Position numbers and translations under genes: made by a program. The notes under the pieces are model-generated. The model did no database searches. It was not told where the DNA came from and worked only from the letters and a program-made list of their open reading frames with translations. From Pseudeuparius sepicola (taxonomy: Eukaryota; Arthropoda; Insecta; Coleoptera; Anthribidae), in NCBI GenBank assembly GCA_963920635.1, contig OY987298.1, positions 142,016,257 through 142,080,256 on the forward strand: DNA of 64,000 nucleotides, in the 5' to 3' direction. Positions 1-10,284 of the stretch are shown piece by piece. Position 1 is the first letter of the stretch, and each line of letters begins with the position of its first letter.

Positions 1-148
1 CTTCGTGGATAGTTAGAATAGGTGGCCTTAAACTAATTTCCCATAAAAGAAAAGTCATGCAAGTGAAAACGGCGGTTTTCCCGATTTTTTAAAGTTTTTC
101 GGTCTTGGGGGTGGAAAGGGGTGAAGACGAGGTTCGCAAATTCCGATT
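1..148 (+). repeat. Reference satellite monomer (register used throughout)
   Basis: First complete unit, used here to number monomer positions 1-148. Landmarks: ggatagttagaatagg at 7-22; ggccttaaactaatttcc at 25-41; two A4 tracts at 45-53; catgcaagtgaaaacgg at 56-72; a near-palindrome at 65-80; a T run at about 85-91; gtttttcggtcttgg at 94-108; G-rich gggggtggaaaggggtgaag at 107-126; gacgaggttcgcaaattc at 126-143. The array consensus has 21 C and 42 G (hand count), so the + strand is G-rich, and nine CpG. This copy is a rare subtype with cccataaaag at 40-49 and ttccgatt at the end; the same rare subtype recurs only at 3107 and 7546. Confidence 0.95.
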
Positions 149-360
149 CTTTGTGGATAGTTAGAATAGGTGGCCTTAAACTAATTTCCGTGAAAAGAAA
201 AGTCATGCAAGTGAAAACGGCGGCTTCCCCGATTTTTTTACGTTTTTCGGTCTTGGGGGTGGAAAGGGGTGAAGACGAGGTTCGCAAATTCTGATTATTT
301 GTGGATAGTTAGAATAGGTGGCCTTAAACTAATTTCCGTGAAAATAAAAGTCATGCAAGT

Positions 361-376
361 GAAAACGGCCGTTTTC
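361..376. other. Perfect 16-bp palindrome of the ccg subtype (first of many copies)
   Basis: The word gaaaacggccgttttc equals its own reverse complement. It lies at monomer positions 65-80 and recurs in every monomer of the ccgtttt subtype, for example at 657-672. Its centre is an EagI-type cggccg site. In cggtttt monomers one central base differs, giving a near-palindrome; in cggtttcccc monomers the right arm is also damaged. Short dyads of this kind are common in centromeric satellites; function here is inferred. Confidence 0.9.
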
Positions 377-2663
377 CCGATTTTTTTACGTTTTTCGGTC
401 TTGGGGGTGGAAAGGGGTGAAGACGAGGTTCGCAAATTCTGATTCTTCGTGGATAGTTAGAATAGGTGGCCTTCAACTAATTTCCCTGAAAAGAAAAGTC
501 ATGCAAGTGAAAACGGCGGTTTTCCCGATTTTTTAAAGTTTTTCGGTCTTGGGGGTGGAAAGGGGTGAAGACGAGGTTCGCAAATTCTGATTCTTTGTGG
601 ATAGTTAGAATAGGTGGCCTTAAACTAATTTCCGTGAAAATAAAAGTCATGCAAGTGAAAACGGCCGTTTTCCCGATTTTTTTAGGTTTTTCGGTCTTGG
701 GGGTGGAAAGGGGTGAAGACGAGGTTCGCAAATTCTGATTCTTTGTGGATAGTTAGAATAGGTGGCCTTAAACTAATCTCCGTGAAAAGAAAAGTCATGC
801 AAGTGAAACGGCGGTTTTCCCGATTTTTTAAAGTTTTTCGGTCTTGGGGGTGGAAAGGGGTGAAGACGAGGTTCGCAAATTCTGATTCTTTGTGGATAGT
901 TAGAATAGGTGGCCTTAAACTAATTTCCGTGAAAATAAAAGTCATGCAAGTGAAAACGGCCGTTTTCCCGATTTTTTTAGGTTTTTCGGTCTTGGGGGTG
1001 GAAAGGGGTGAAGACGAGGTTCGCAAATTCTGATTCTTTGTGGATAGTTAGAATAGGTGGCCTTAAACTAATTTCCGTGAAAAGAAAAGTCATGCAAGTG
1101 AAAACGGCGGTTTTCCCGATTTTTTTAAGTTTTTCGGTCTTGGGGGTGGAAAGGGGTGAAGACGAGGTTCGCAAATTCTGATTCTTTGTGGATAGTTAGA
1201 ATAGGTGGCCTTAAACTAATTTCCGTGAAAATAAAAGTCATGCAAGTGAAAACGGCGGTTTTCCCGATTTTTTTAAGTTTTTCGGTCTTGGGGGTGGAAA
1301 GGGGTGAAGACGAGGTTCGCAAATTCTGATTCTTTGTGGATAGTTAGAATAGGTGGCCTTAAACTAATTTCCGTGAAAATAAAAGTCATGCAAGTGAAAA
1401 CGGCGGTTTTCCCGATTTTTTTAAGTTTTTCGGTCTTGGGGGTGGAAAGGGGTGAAGACGAGGTTCGCAAATTCTGATTCTTTGTGGATAGTTAGAATAG
1501 GTGGCCTTAAACTAATTTCCGTGAAAAGAAAAGTCATGCAAGTGAAAACGGCGGTTTTCCCGATTTTTTACGTTTTTCGGTCTTGGGGGTGGAAAGGGGT
1601 GAAGACGAGGTTCGCAAATTCTGATTATTTGTGGATAGTTAGAATAGGTGGCCTTAAACTAATTTCCGTGAAAAGAAAAGTCATGCAAGTGAAAACGGCG
1701 GTTTCCCCGATTTTTTACGTTTTTCGGTCTTGAGGGTGGAAAGGGGTGAAGACGAGGTTCGCAAATTCTGATTCTTCGTGGATAGTTAGAATAGGTGGCC
1801 TTAAACTAATTTCCGTGAAAAGAAAAGTCATGCAAGTGAAAACGGCGGTTTCCCCGATTTTTTTACGTTTTTCGGTCTTGGGGGTGGAAAGGGGTGAAGA
1901 CGAGGTTCGCAAATTCTGATTATTTGTGGATAGTTAGAATAGGTGGCCTTAAACTAATTTCCGTGAAAATAAAAGTCATGCAAGTGAAAACGGCCGTTTT
2001 CCCGATTTTTTTACGTTTTTCGGTCTTGGGGGTGGAAAGGGGTGAAGACGAGGTTCGCAAATTCTGATTCTTCGTGGATAGTTAGAATAGGTGGCCTTAA
2101 ACTAATTTCCCTGAAAAGAAAAGTCATGCAAGTGAAAACGGCGGTTTTCCCGATTTTTTAAAGTTTTTCGGTCTTGGGGGTGGAAAGGAATGAAGACGAG
2201 GTTCGCAAATTCTGATTCTTTGTGGATAGTTAGAATAGGTGGCCTTAAACTAATTTCCGTGAAAATAAAAGTCATGCAAGTGAAAACGGCCGTTTTCCCG
2301 ATTTTTTTAGGTTTTTCGGTCTTGGGGGTGGAAAGGGGTGAAGACGAGGTTCTCAAATTCTGATTCTTTGTGGATAGTTAGAATAGGTGGCCTTAAACTA
2401 ATTTCCGTGAAAAGAAAAGTCATGCAAGTGAAAACGGCGGTTTTCCCTATTTTTTAAAGTTTTTCGGTCTTGGGGGTGGAAAGGGGTGAAGACGAGGTTC
2501 GCAAATTCTGATTCTTTGTGGATAGTTAGAATAGGTGGCCTTAAACTAATTTCCGTGAAAATAAAAGTCATGCAAGTGAAAACGGCCGTTTTCCCGATTT
2601 TTTTTAGGTTTTTCGGTCTTGGGGGTGGAAAGGGGTGAAGACGAGGTTCGCAAATTCTGATTC

Positions 2664-5223
2664 TTTGTGGATAGTTAGAATAGGTGGCCTTAAACTAATT
2701 TCCGTGAAAAGAAAAGTCATGCAAGTAAAAACGGCCGTTTTCCCGATTTTTTTAGGTTTTTCGGTCTTGGGGGTGGAAAGGGGTGAAGACGAGGTTCGCA
2801 AATTCTGATTCTTTGTGGATAGTTAGAATAGGTGGCCTTAAACTAATTTCCGTGAAAAGAAAAGTCATGCAAGTGAAAACGGCGGTTTTCCCGATTTTTT
2901 TAAGTTTTTCGGTCTTGGGGGTGGAAAGGGGTGAAGACGAGGTTCGCAAATTCTGATTCTTTGTGGATAGTTAGAATAGGTGGCCTTAAACTAATTTCCG
3001 TGAAAATAAAAGTCATGCAAGTGAAAACGGCCGTTTTCCCGATTTTTTTACGTTTTTCGGTCTTGGGGGTGGAAAGGGGTGAAGACGAGGTTCGCAAATT
3101 CTGATTCTTCGTGGATAGTTAGAATAGGTGGCCTTAAACTAATTTCCCATAAAAGAAAAGTCATGCAAGTGAAAACGGCGGTTTTCCCGATTTTTTAAAG
3201 TTTTTCGGTCTTGGGGGTGGAAAGGGGTGAAGACGAGGTTCGCAAATTCCGATTCTTTGTGGATAGTTAGAATAGGTGGCCTTAAACTAATTTCCGTGAA
3301 AAGAAAAGTCATGCAAGTGAAAACGGCGGCTTCCCCGATTTTTTTACGTTTTTCGGTCTTGGGGGTGGAAAGGGGTGAAGACGAGGTTCGCAAATTCTGA
3401 TTATTTGTGGATAGTTAGAATAGGTGGCCTTAAACTAATTTCCGTGAAAATAAAAGTCATGCAAGTGAAAACGGCCGTTTTCCCGATTTTTTTACGTTTT
3501 TCGGTCTTGGGGGTGGAAAGGGGTGAAGACGAGGTTCGCAAATTCTGATTCTTCGTGGATAGTTAGAATAGGTGGCCTTAAACTAATTTCCGTGAAAAGA
3601 AAAGTCATGCAAGTGAAAACGGCGGTTTCCCCGATTTTTTTACGTTTTTCGGTCTTGGGGGTGGAAAGGGGTGAAGACGAGGTTCGCAAATTCTGATTCT
3701 TCGTGGATAGTTAGAATAGGTGGCCTTAAACTAATTTCCGTGAAAAGAAAAGTCATGCAAGTGAAAACGGCGGTTTCCCCGTTTTTTTACGTTTTTCGGT
3801 CTTGGGGGTGGAAAGGGGTGAAGACGAGGTTCGCAAATTCTGATTATTTGTGGATAGTTAGAATAGGTGGCCTTAAACTAATTTCCGTGAAAAGAAAAGT
3901 CATGCAAGTGAAAACGGCGGTTTCCCCGTTTTTTTTACGTTTTTCGGTCTTGGGGGTGGAAAGGGGTGAAGACGAGGTTCGCAAATTCTGATTATTTGTG
4001 GATAGTTAGAATAGGTGGCCTTAAACTAATTTCCGTGAAAATAAAAGTCATGCAAGTGAAAACGGCCGTTTTCCCGATTTTTTTACGTTTTTCGGTCTTG
4101 GGGGTGAAAGGGGTGAAGACGAGGTTCGCAAATTCTGATTCTTCGTGGATAGTTAGAATAGGTGGCCTTAAACTAATTTCCCTGAAAAGAAAAGTCATGC
4201 AAGTGAAAACGGCGGTTTTCCCGATTTTTTAAAGTTTTTCGGTCTTGGGGGTGGAAAGGGGTGAAGACGAGGTTCGCAAATTCTGATTCTTTGTGGATAG
4301 TTAGAATAGGTGGCCTTAAACTAATTTCCGTGAAAATAAAAGTCATGCAAGTGAAAACGGCCGTTTTCCCGATTTTTTTAGGTTTTTCGGTCTTGGGGGT
4401 GGAAAGGGGTGAAGACGAGGTTCGCAAATTCTGATTCTTTGTGGATAGTTAGAATAGGTGGCCTTAAACTAATTTCCGTGAAAAGAAAAGTCATGCAAGT
4501 GAAAACGGCGGTTTTCCCGATTTTTTTACGTTTTTCGGTCTTGAGGGTGGAAAGGGGTGAAGACGAGGTTCGCAAATTCTGATTCTTTGTGGATAGTTAG
4601 AATAGGTGGCCTTAAACTAATTTCCGTGAAAAGAAAAGTCATGCAAGTGAAAACGGCGGTTTTCCCGATTTTTTAAAGTTTTTCGGTCTTGGGGGTGGAA
4701 AGGGGTGAAGACGAGGTTCGCAAATTCTGATTCTTTGTGGATAGTTAGAATAGGTGGCCTTAAACTAATTTCCGTGAAAAGAAAAGTCATGCAAGTGAAA
4801 ACGGCGGTTTCCCCGATTTTTTTACGTTTTTCGGTCTTGAGGGTGGAAAGGGGTGAAGACGAGGTTCGCAAATTCTGATTCTTCGTGGATAGTTAGAATA
4901 GGAGGCCTTAAACTAATTTCCGTGAAAAGAAAAGTCATGCAAGTGAAAACGGCGGTTTCCCCGATTTTTTTACGTTTTTCGGTCTTGGGGGTGGAAAGGG
5001 GTGAAGACGAGGTTCGCAAATTCTGATTATTTGTGGATAGTTAGAATAGGTGGCCTTAAACTAATTTCCGTGAAAAGAAAAGTCATGCAAGTGAAAACGG
5101 CGGTTTCCCCGATTTTTTTACGTTTTTCGGTCTTGGGGGTGGAAAGGGGTGAAGACGAGGTTCGCAAATTCTGATTATTTGTGGACAGTTAGAATAGGTG
5201 GCCTTAAACTAATTTCCGTGAAA
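2664..5223. repeat. Segmental duplicate, copy A (offset 4439 bp)
   Basis: About 17 monomers repeated at 7103-9662. The shared landmarks keep the same offset: gcaagtaaaaacgg near 2725 and 7164, the cccataaaag monomer at 3107 and 7546, ttccgatt near 3247 and 7686, a one-base deletion at 4100 and 8539, and taggaggcc near 4900 and 9339. The offset is 30 monomers minus 1 bp. Boundaries were set at the first differing variable site on each side. Confidence 0.88.
4100..4112 (+). other. Marker one-base deletion in the G-rich block (first of 12 copies)
   Basis: Here the usual gggggtggaaagg reads gggggtgaaagg, one G short, giving a 147-bp monomer. The same change sits in the same neighbourhood (after a gtttttttt-type monomer, before a cttcg/ccctg/taaag monomer) at about 4100, 8539, 9722, 16032, 28607, 31710, 36070, 40577, 49887, 57273, 60231 and 63040. 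A shared single-base deletion with shared neighbours indicates one origin followed by copying. Confidence 0.9.
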
Positions 5224-5964
5224 AGAAAAGTCATGCAAGTGAAAACGGCGGTTTTCCCGATTTTTTAAAGTTTTTCGGTCTTGGGGGTGGAAAGGGGTGA
5301 AGACGAGGTTCGCAAATTCTGATTCTTTGTGGATAGTTAGAATAGGTGGCCTTAAACTAATTTCCGTGAAAAGAAAAGTCATGCAAGTGAAAACGGCGGT
5401 TTCCCCGATTTTTTTACGTTTTTCGGTCTTGGGGGTGGAAAGGGGTGAAGACGAGGTTCGCAAATTCTGATTATTTGTGGATAGTTAGAATAGGTGGCCT
5501 TAAACTAATTTCCGTGAAAAGAAAAGTCATGCAAGTGAAAACGGCGGTTTTCCCGATTTTTTAAAGTTTTTCGGTCTTGGGGGTGGAAAGGGGTGAAGAC
5601 GAGGTTCGCAAATTCTGATTCTTTGTGGATAGTTAGAATAGGTGGCCTTAAACTAATTTCCGTGAAAAGAAAAGTCATGCAAGTGAAAACGGCGGTTTCC
5701 CCGATTTTTTTACGTTTTTCGGTCTTGGGGGTGGAAAGGGGTGAAGACGAGGTTCGCAAATTCTGATTCTTCGTGGATAGTTAGAATAGGTGGCCTTAAA
5801 CTAGTTTCCCTGAAAAGAAAAGTCATGCAAGTGAAAACGGCGGTTTTCCCGATTTTTTAAAGTTTTTCGGTCTTGGGGGTAGAAAGGGGTGAAGACGAGG
5901 TTCGCAAATTCTGATTCTTTGTGGATAGTTAGAATAGGTGGCCTTAAACTAATTTCCGTGAAAA
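4511..5964. repeat. Segmental duplicate, copy A (offset 9270 bp)
   Basis: About ten monomers whose subtype order is repeated at 13781-15234, including taggaggcc and the rare ctagtttccctg monomer (near 5801 and 15071). The offset is 63 monomer steps less the 53 bp lost at 12407/12408 and a net 1 bp. It overlaps the 4439-bp duplicate, showing nested copying. Confidence 0.8.
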
Positions 5965-7001
5965 TAAAAGTCATGCAAGTGAAAACGGCCGTTTTCCCGA
6001 TTTTTTTAGGTTTTTCGGTCTTGGGGGTGGAAAGGGGTGAAGACGAGGTTCGCAAATTCTGATTCTTTGTGGATAGTTAGAATAGGTGGCCTTAAACTAA
6101 TTTCCGTGAAAAGAAAAGTCATGCAAGTGAAAACGGCGGTTTTGCCGATTTTTTTAAGTTTTTCGGTCTTGGGGGTGGAAAGGGGTGAAGACGAGGTTCG
6201 CAAATTCTGATTCTTTGTGGATAGTTAGAATAGGTGGCCTTAAACTAATTTCCGTGAAAAGAAAAGTCATGCAAGTGAAAACGGCGGTTTTCCCGATTTT
6301 TTAAAGTTTTTCGGTCTTAGGGGTGGAAAGGGGTGAAGACGAGGTTCGCAAATTCTGATTCTTTGTGGATAGTTAGAATAGGTGGCCTTAAACTAATTTC
6401 CGTGAAAATAAAAGTCATGCAAGTGAAAACGGCCGTTTTCCCGATTTTTTTAGGTTTTTCGGTCTTGGGGGTGGAAAGGGGTGAAGACGAGGTTCGCAAA
6501 TTCTGATTCTTTGTGGATAGTTAGAATAGGTGGCCCTTAAACTAATTTCCGTGAAAAGAAAAGTCATGCAAGTGAAAACGGCGGTTTCCCCGATTTTTTT
6601 ACGTTTTTAGGGCTTGGGGGTGGAAAGGGGTGAAGACGAGGTTCGCAAATTCTGATTCTTCGTGGATAGTTAGAATAGGTGGCCTTAAACTAATTTCCGT
6701 GAAAAGAAAAGTCATGCAAGTGAAAACGGCGGTTTCCCCGATTTTTTTACGTTTTTCGGTCTGGGGGGTGGAAAGGGGTGAAGACGAAGTTCGCAAATTC
6801 TGATTCTTCGTGGATAGTTAGAATAGGTGGCCTTAAACTAATTTCCCTGAAAAGAAAAGTCATGCAAGTGAAAACGGCGGTTTTCCCGATTTTTTAAAGT
6901 TTTTCGGTCTTGGGGGTGGAAAGGGGTGAAGACGAGGTTCGCAAATTCTGATTCTTTGTGGATAGTTAGAATAGGTGGCCTTAAACTAATTTCCGTGAAA
7001 A
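5285..7001. repeat. Segmental duplicate, copy A (offset 4882 bp)
   Basis: About 11.6 monomers repeated at 10167-11883. Several private changes are shared at the same offset: ctagtttccctg (near 5801/10683), tcttaggggtgg (6317/11199), an extra C in ggcccttaaac (6533/11415), ttttagggcttgg (6606/11488), tctggggggtgg and gacgaagttcgc (near 6785/11667). At least one difference is visible, ttttgccg near 6143 against ttttcccg. Confidence 0.88.
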
Positions 7002-7102
7002 GAAAAGTCATGCAAGTGAAAACGGCGGTTTCCCCGATTTTTTTACGTTTTTCGGTCTTGGGGGTGGAAAGGGGTGAAGACGAGGTTCGCAAATTCTGAT
7101 TA

Positions 7103-9662
7103 TTTGTGGATAGTTAGAATAGGTGGCCTTAAACTAATTTCCGTGAAAAGAAAAGTCATGCAAGTAAAAACGGCCGTTTTCCCGATTTTTTTAGGTTTTT
7201 CGGTCTTGGGGGTGGAAAGGGGTGAAGACGAGGTTCGCAAATTCTGATTCTTTGTGGATAGTTAGAATAGGTGGCCTTAAACTAATTTCCGTGAAAAGAA
7301 AAGTCATGCAAGTGAAAACGGCGGTTTTCCCGATTTTTTTAAGTTTTTCGGTCTTGGGGGTGGAAAGGGGTGAAGACGAGGTTCGCAAATTCTGATTCTT
7401 TGTGGATAGTTAGAATAGGTGGCCTTAAACTAATTTCCGTGAAAATAAAAGTCATGCAAGTGAAAACGGCCGTTTTCCCGATTTTTTTACGTTTTTCGGT
7501 CTTGGGGGTGGAAAGGGGTGAAGACGAGGTTCGCAAATTCTGATTCTTCGTGGATAGTTAGAATAGGTGGCCTTAAACTAATTTCCCATAAAAGAAAAGT
7601 CATGCAAGTGAAAACGGCGGTTTTCCCGATTTTTTAAAGTTTTTCGGTCTTGGGGGTGGAAAGGGGTGAAGACGAGGTTCGCAAATTCCGATTCTTTGTG
7701 GATAGTTAGAATAGGTGGCCTTAAACTAATTTCCGTGAAAAGAAAAGTCATGCAAGTGAAAACGGCGGCTTCCCCGATTTTTTTACGTTTTTCGGTCTTG
7801 GGGGTGGAAAGGGGTGAAGACGAGGTTCGCAAATTCTGATTATTTGTGGATAGTTAGAATAGGTGGCCTTAAACTAATTTCCGTGAAAATAAAAGTCATG
7901 CAAGTGAAAACGGCCGTTTTCCCGATTTTTTTACGTTTTTCGGTCTTGGGGGTGGAAAGGGGTGAAGACGAGGTTCGCAAATTCTGATTCTTCGTGGATA
8001 GTTAGAATAGGTGGCCTTAAACTAATTTCCGTGAAAAGAAAAGTCATGCAAGTGAAAACGGCGGTTTCCCCGATTTTTTTACGTTTTTCGGTCTTGGGGG
8101 TGGAAAGGGGTGAAGACGAGGTTCGCAAATTCTGATTCTTCGTGGATAGTTAGAATAGGTGGCCTTAAACTAATTTCCGTGAAAAGAAAAGTCATGCAAG
8201 TGAAAACGGCGGTTTCCCCGTTTTTTTACGTTTTTCGGTCTTGGGGGTGGAAAGGGGTGAAGACGAGGTTCGCAAATTCTGATTATTTGTGGATAGTTAG
8301 AATAGGTGGCCTTAAACTAATTTCCGTGAAAAGAAAAGTCATGCAAGTGAAAACGGCGGTTTCCCCGTTTTTTTTACGTTTTTCGGTCTTGGGGGTGGAA
8401 AGGGGTGAAGACGAGGTTCGCAAATTCTGATTATTTGTGGATAGTTAGAATAGGTGGCCTTAAACTAATTTCCGTGAAAATAAAAGTCATGCAAGTGAAA
8501 ACGGCCGTTTTCCCGATTTTTTTACGTTTTTCGGTCTTGGGGGTGAAAGGGGTGAAGACGAGGTTCGCAAATTCTGATTCTTCGTGGATAGTTAGAATAG
8601 GTGGCCTTAAACTAATTTCCCTGAAAAGAAAAGTCATGCAAGTGAAAACGGCGGTTTTCCCGATTTTTTAAAGTTTTTCGGTCTTGGGGGTGGAAAGGGG
8701 TGAAGACGAGGTTCGCAAATTCTGATTCTTTGTGGATAGTTAGAATAGGTGGCCTTAAACTAATTTCCGTGAAAATAAAAGTCATGCAAGTGAAAACGGC
8801 CGTTTTCCCGATTTTTTTAGGTTTTTCGGTCTTGGGGGTGGAAAGGGGTGAAGACGAGGTTCGCAAATTCTGATTCTTTGTGGATAGTTAGAATAGGTGG
8901 CCTTAAACTAATTTCCGTGAAAAGAAAAGTCATGCAAGTGAAAACGGCGGTTTTCCCGATTTTTTTACGTTTTTCGGTCTTGAGGGTGGAAAGGGGTGAA
9001 GACGAGGTTCGCAAATTCTGATTCTTTGTGGATAGTTAGAATAGGTGGCCTTAAACTAATTTCCGTGAAAAGAAAAGTCATGCAAGTGAAAACGGCGGTT
9101 TTCCCGATTTTTTAAAGTTTTTCGGTCTTGGGGGTGGAAAGGGGTGAAGACGAGGTTCGCAAATTCTGATTCTTTGTGGATAGTTAGAATAGGTGGCCTT
9201 AAACTAATTTCCGTGAAAAGAAAAGTCATGCAAGTGAAAACGGCGGTTTCCCCGATTTTTTTACGTTTTTCGGTCTTGAGGGTGGAAAGGGGTGAAGACG
9301 AGGTTCGCAAATTCTGATTCTTCGTGGATAGTTAGAATAGGAGGCCTTAAACTAATTTCCGTGAAAAGAAAAGTCATGCAAGTGAAAACGGCGGTTTCCC
9401 CGATTTTTTTACGTTTTTCGGTCTTGGGGGTGGAAAGGGGTGAAGACGAGGTTCGCAAATTCTGATTATTTGTGGATAGTTAGAATAGGTGGCCTTAAAC
9501 TAATTTCCGTGAAAAGAAAAGTCATGCAAGTGAAAACGGCGGTTTCCCCGATTTTTTTACGTTTTTCGGTCTTGGGGGTGGAAAGGGGTGAAGACGAGGT
9601 TCGCAAATTCTGATTATTTGTGGATAGTTAGAATAGGTGGCCTTAAACTAATTTCCGTGAAA
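7103..9662. repeat. Segmental duplicate, copy B (offset 4439 bp)
   Basis: Partner of 2664-5223, with the same subtype order and private variants. It ends inside the monomer starting at 9616, where this copy has the aaaat form and the partner the aaaag form. Confidence 0.88.
8369..9101. repeat. Eight-monomer step duplicate, copy A (offset 1183 bp)
   Basis: About five monomers, including the one-base-deletion monomer at 8539, are repeated 1183 bp downstream (8 monomers minus 1 bp) at 9552-10284. This short-range duplication inserts extra monomers and explains why the flanking long-range offset changes from 4439 to 4882. Confidence 0.82.
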
Positions 9663-10284
9663 ATAAAAGTCATGCAAGTGAAAACGGCCGTTTTCCCGAT
9701 TTTTTTACGTTTTTCGGTCTTGGGGGTGAAAGGGGTGAAGACGAGGTTCGCAAATTCTGATTCTTCGTGGATAGTTAGAATAGGTGGCCTTAAACTAATT
9801 TCCCTGAAAAGAAAAGTCATGCAAGTGAAAACGGCGGTTTTCCCGATTTTTTAAAGTTTTTCGGTCTTGGGGGTGGAAAGGGGTGAAGACGAGGTTCGCA
9901 AATTCTGATTCTTTGTGGATAGTTAGAATAGGTGGCCTTAAACTAATTTCCGTGAAAATAAAAGTCATGCAAGTGAAAACGGCCGTTTTCCCGATTTTTT
10001 TAGGTTTTTCGGTCTTGGGGGTGGAAAGGGGTGAAGACGAGGTTCGCAAATTCTGATTCTTTGTGGATAGTTAGAATAGGTGGCCTTAAACTAATTTCCG
10101 TGAAAAGAAAAGTCATGCAAGTGAAAACGGCGGTTTTCCCGATTTTTTTACGTTTTTCGGTCTTGAGGGTGGAAAGGGGTGAAGACGAGGTTCGCAAATT
10201 CTGATTCTTTGTGGATAGTTAGAATAGGTGGCCTTAAACTAATTTCCGTGAAAAGAAAAGTCATGCAAGTGAAAACGGCGGTTT
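9552..10284. repeat. Eight-monomer step duplicate, copy B (offset 1183 bp)
   Basis: Partner of 8369-9101, with the one-base deletion at 9722. It joins the end of the 4439-bp duplicate to the start of the 4882-bp duplicate, so it marks an exchange point between misaligned copies. Confidence 0.82.

Larger units (their letters stand above)
1..2663. repeat. Left-edge satellite block, mixed subtypes
   Basis: About 18 monomers. The first three (1-444) match those at 3107-3550 and 7546-7989, then the order diverges. Positions 1036-1479 hold three nearly identical monomers in a row ending in the taag form, a locally monomeric stretch. Two monomers at about 1480-1773 have a T run one base shorter, and the monomer at 741 lacks one A in gtgaaacgg. 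The theme cttcg/ccctg/taaag followed by ctttg/aaaat/ccg/tagg occurs at 445 and again near 2070. Confidence 0.85.

Noticed and set aside
84..101. CENP-B box
   Set aside because: The cores cccg and ttcg occur, but no site fits the required spacing of ttcg, four bases, a, two bases, cggg on either strand.
85..101. Rho-independent terminators at the palindrome followed by a T run
   Set aside because: A dyad followed by T recurs in every monomer of a non-coding eukaryotic-type satellite; there is no gene upstream to terminate, so it is a consequence of the monomer sequence.
42..130. Origin of the monomer from a shorter internal repeat (gtgaaaag, gtgaaaac, gtggaaag, gtgaagac)
   Set aside because: The four similar words are spaced 21, 48 and 10 bp apart with little shared flanking sequence, so a regular sub-repeat cannot be supported by eye.
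15..141. RNA polymerase III A box (tagaataggtgg) and B box (ggttcgcaaattc), as in a tRNA-derived SINE
   Set aside because: Both are imperfect: the A box lacks the pyrimidine at its fourth base and the B box lacks the a after ggttcg. A T7 run, a polymerase III stop signal, lies between them. No tRNA fold is visible.
682..1026. Open reading frames of 60-114 codons on both strands (for example minus-strand frames starting MRTSSSPLST)
   Set aside because: They recur with the repeat, exist on both strands of the same DNA, and end within two to three monomers because 148 is not a multiple of 3. The longer ones depend on one-base indels. No ribosome-binding, promoter or conserved-domain support is seen.
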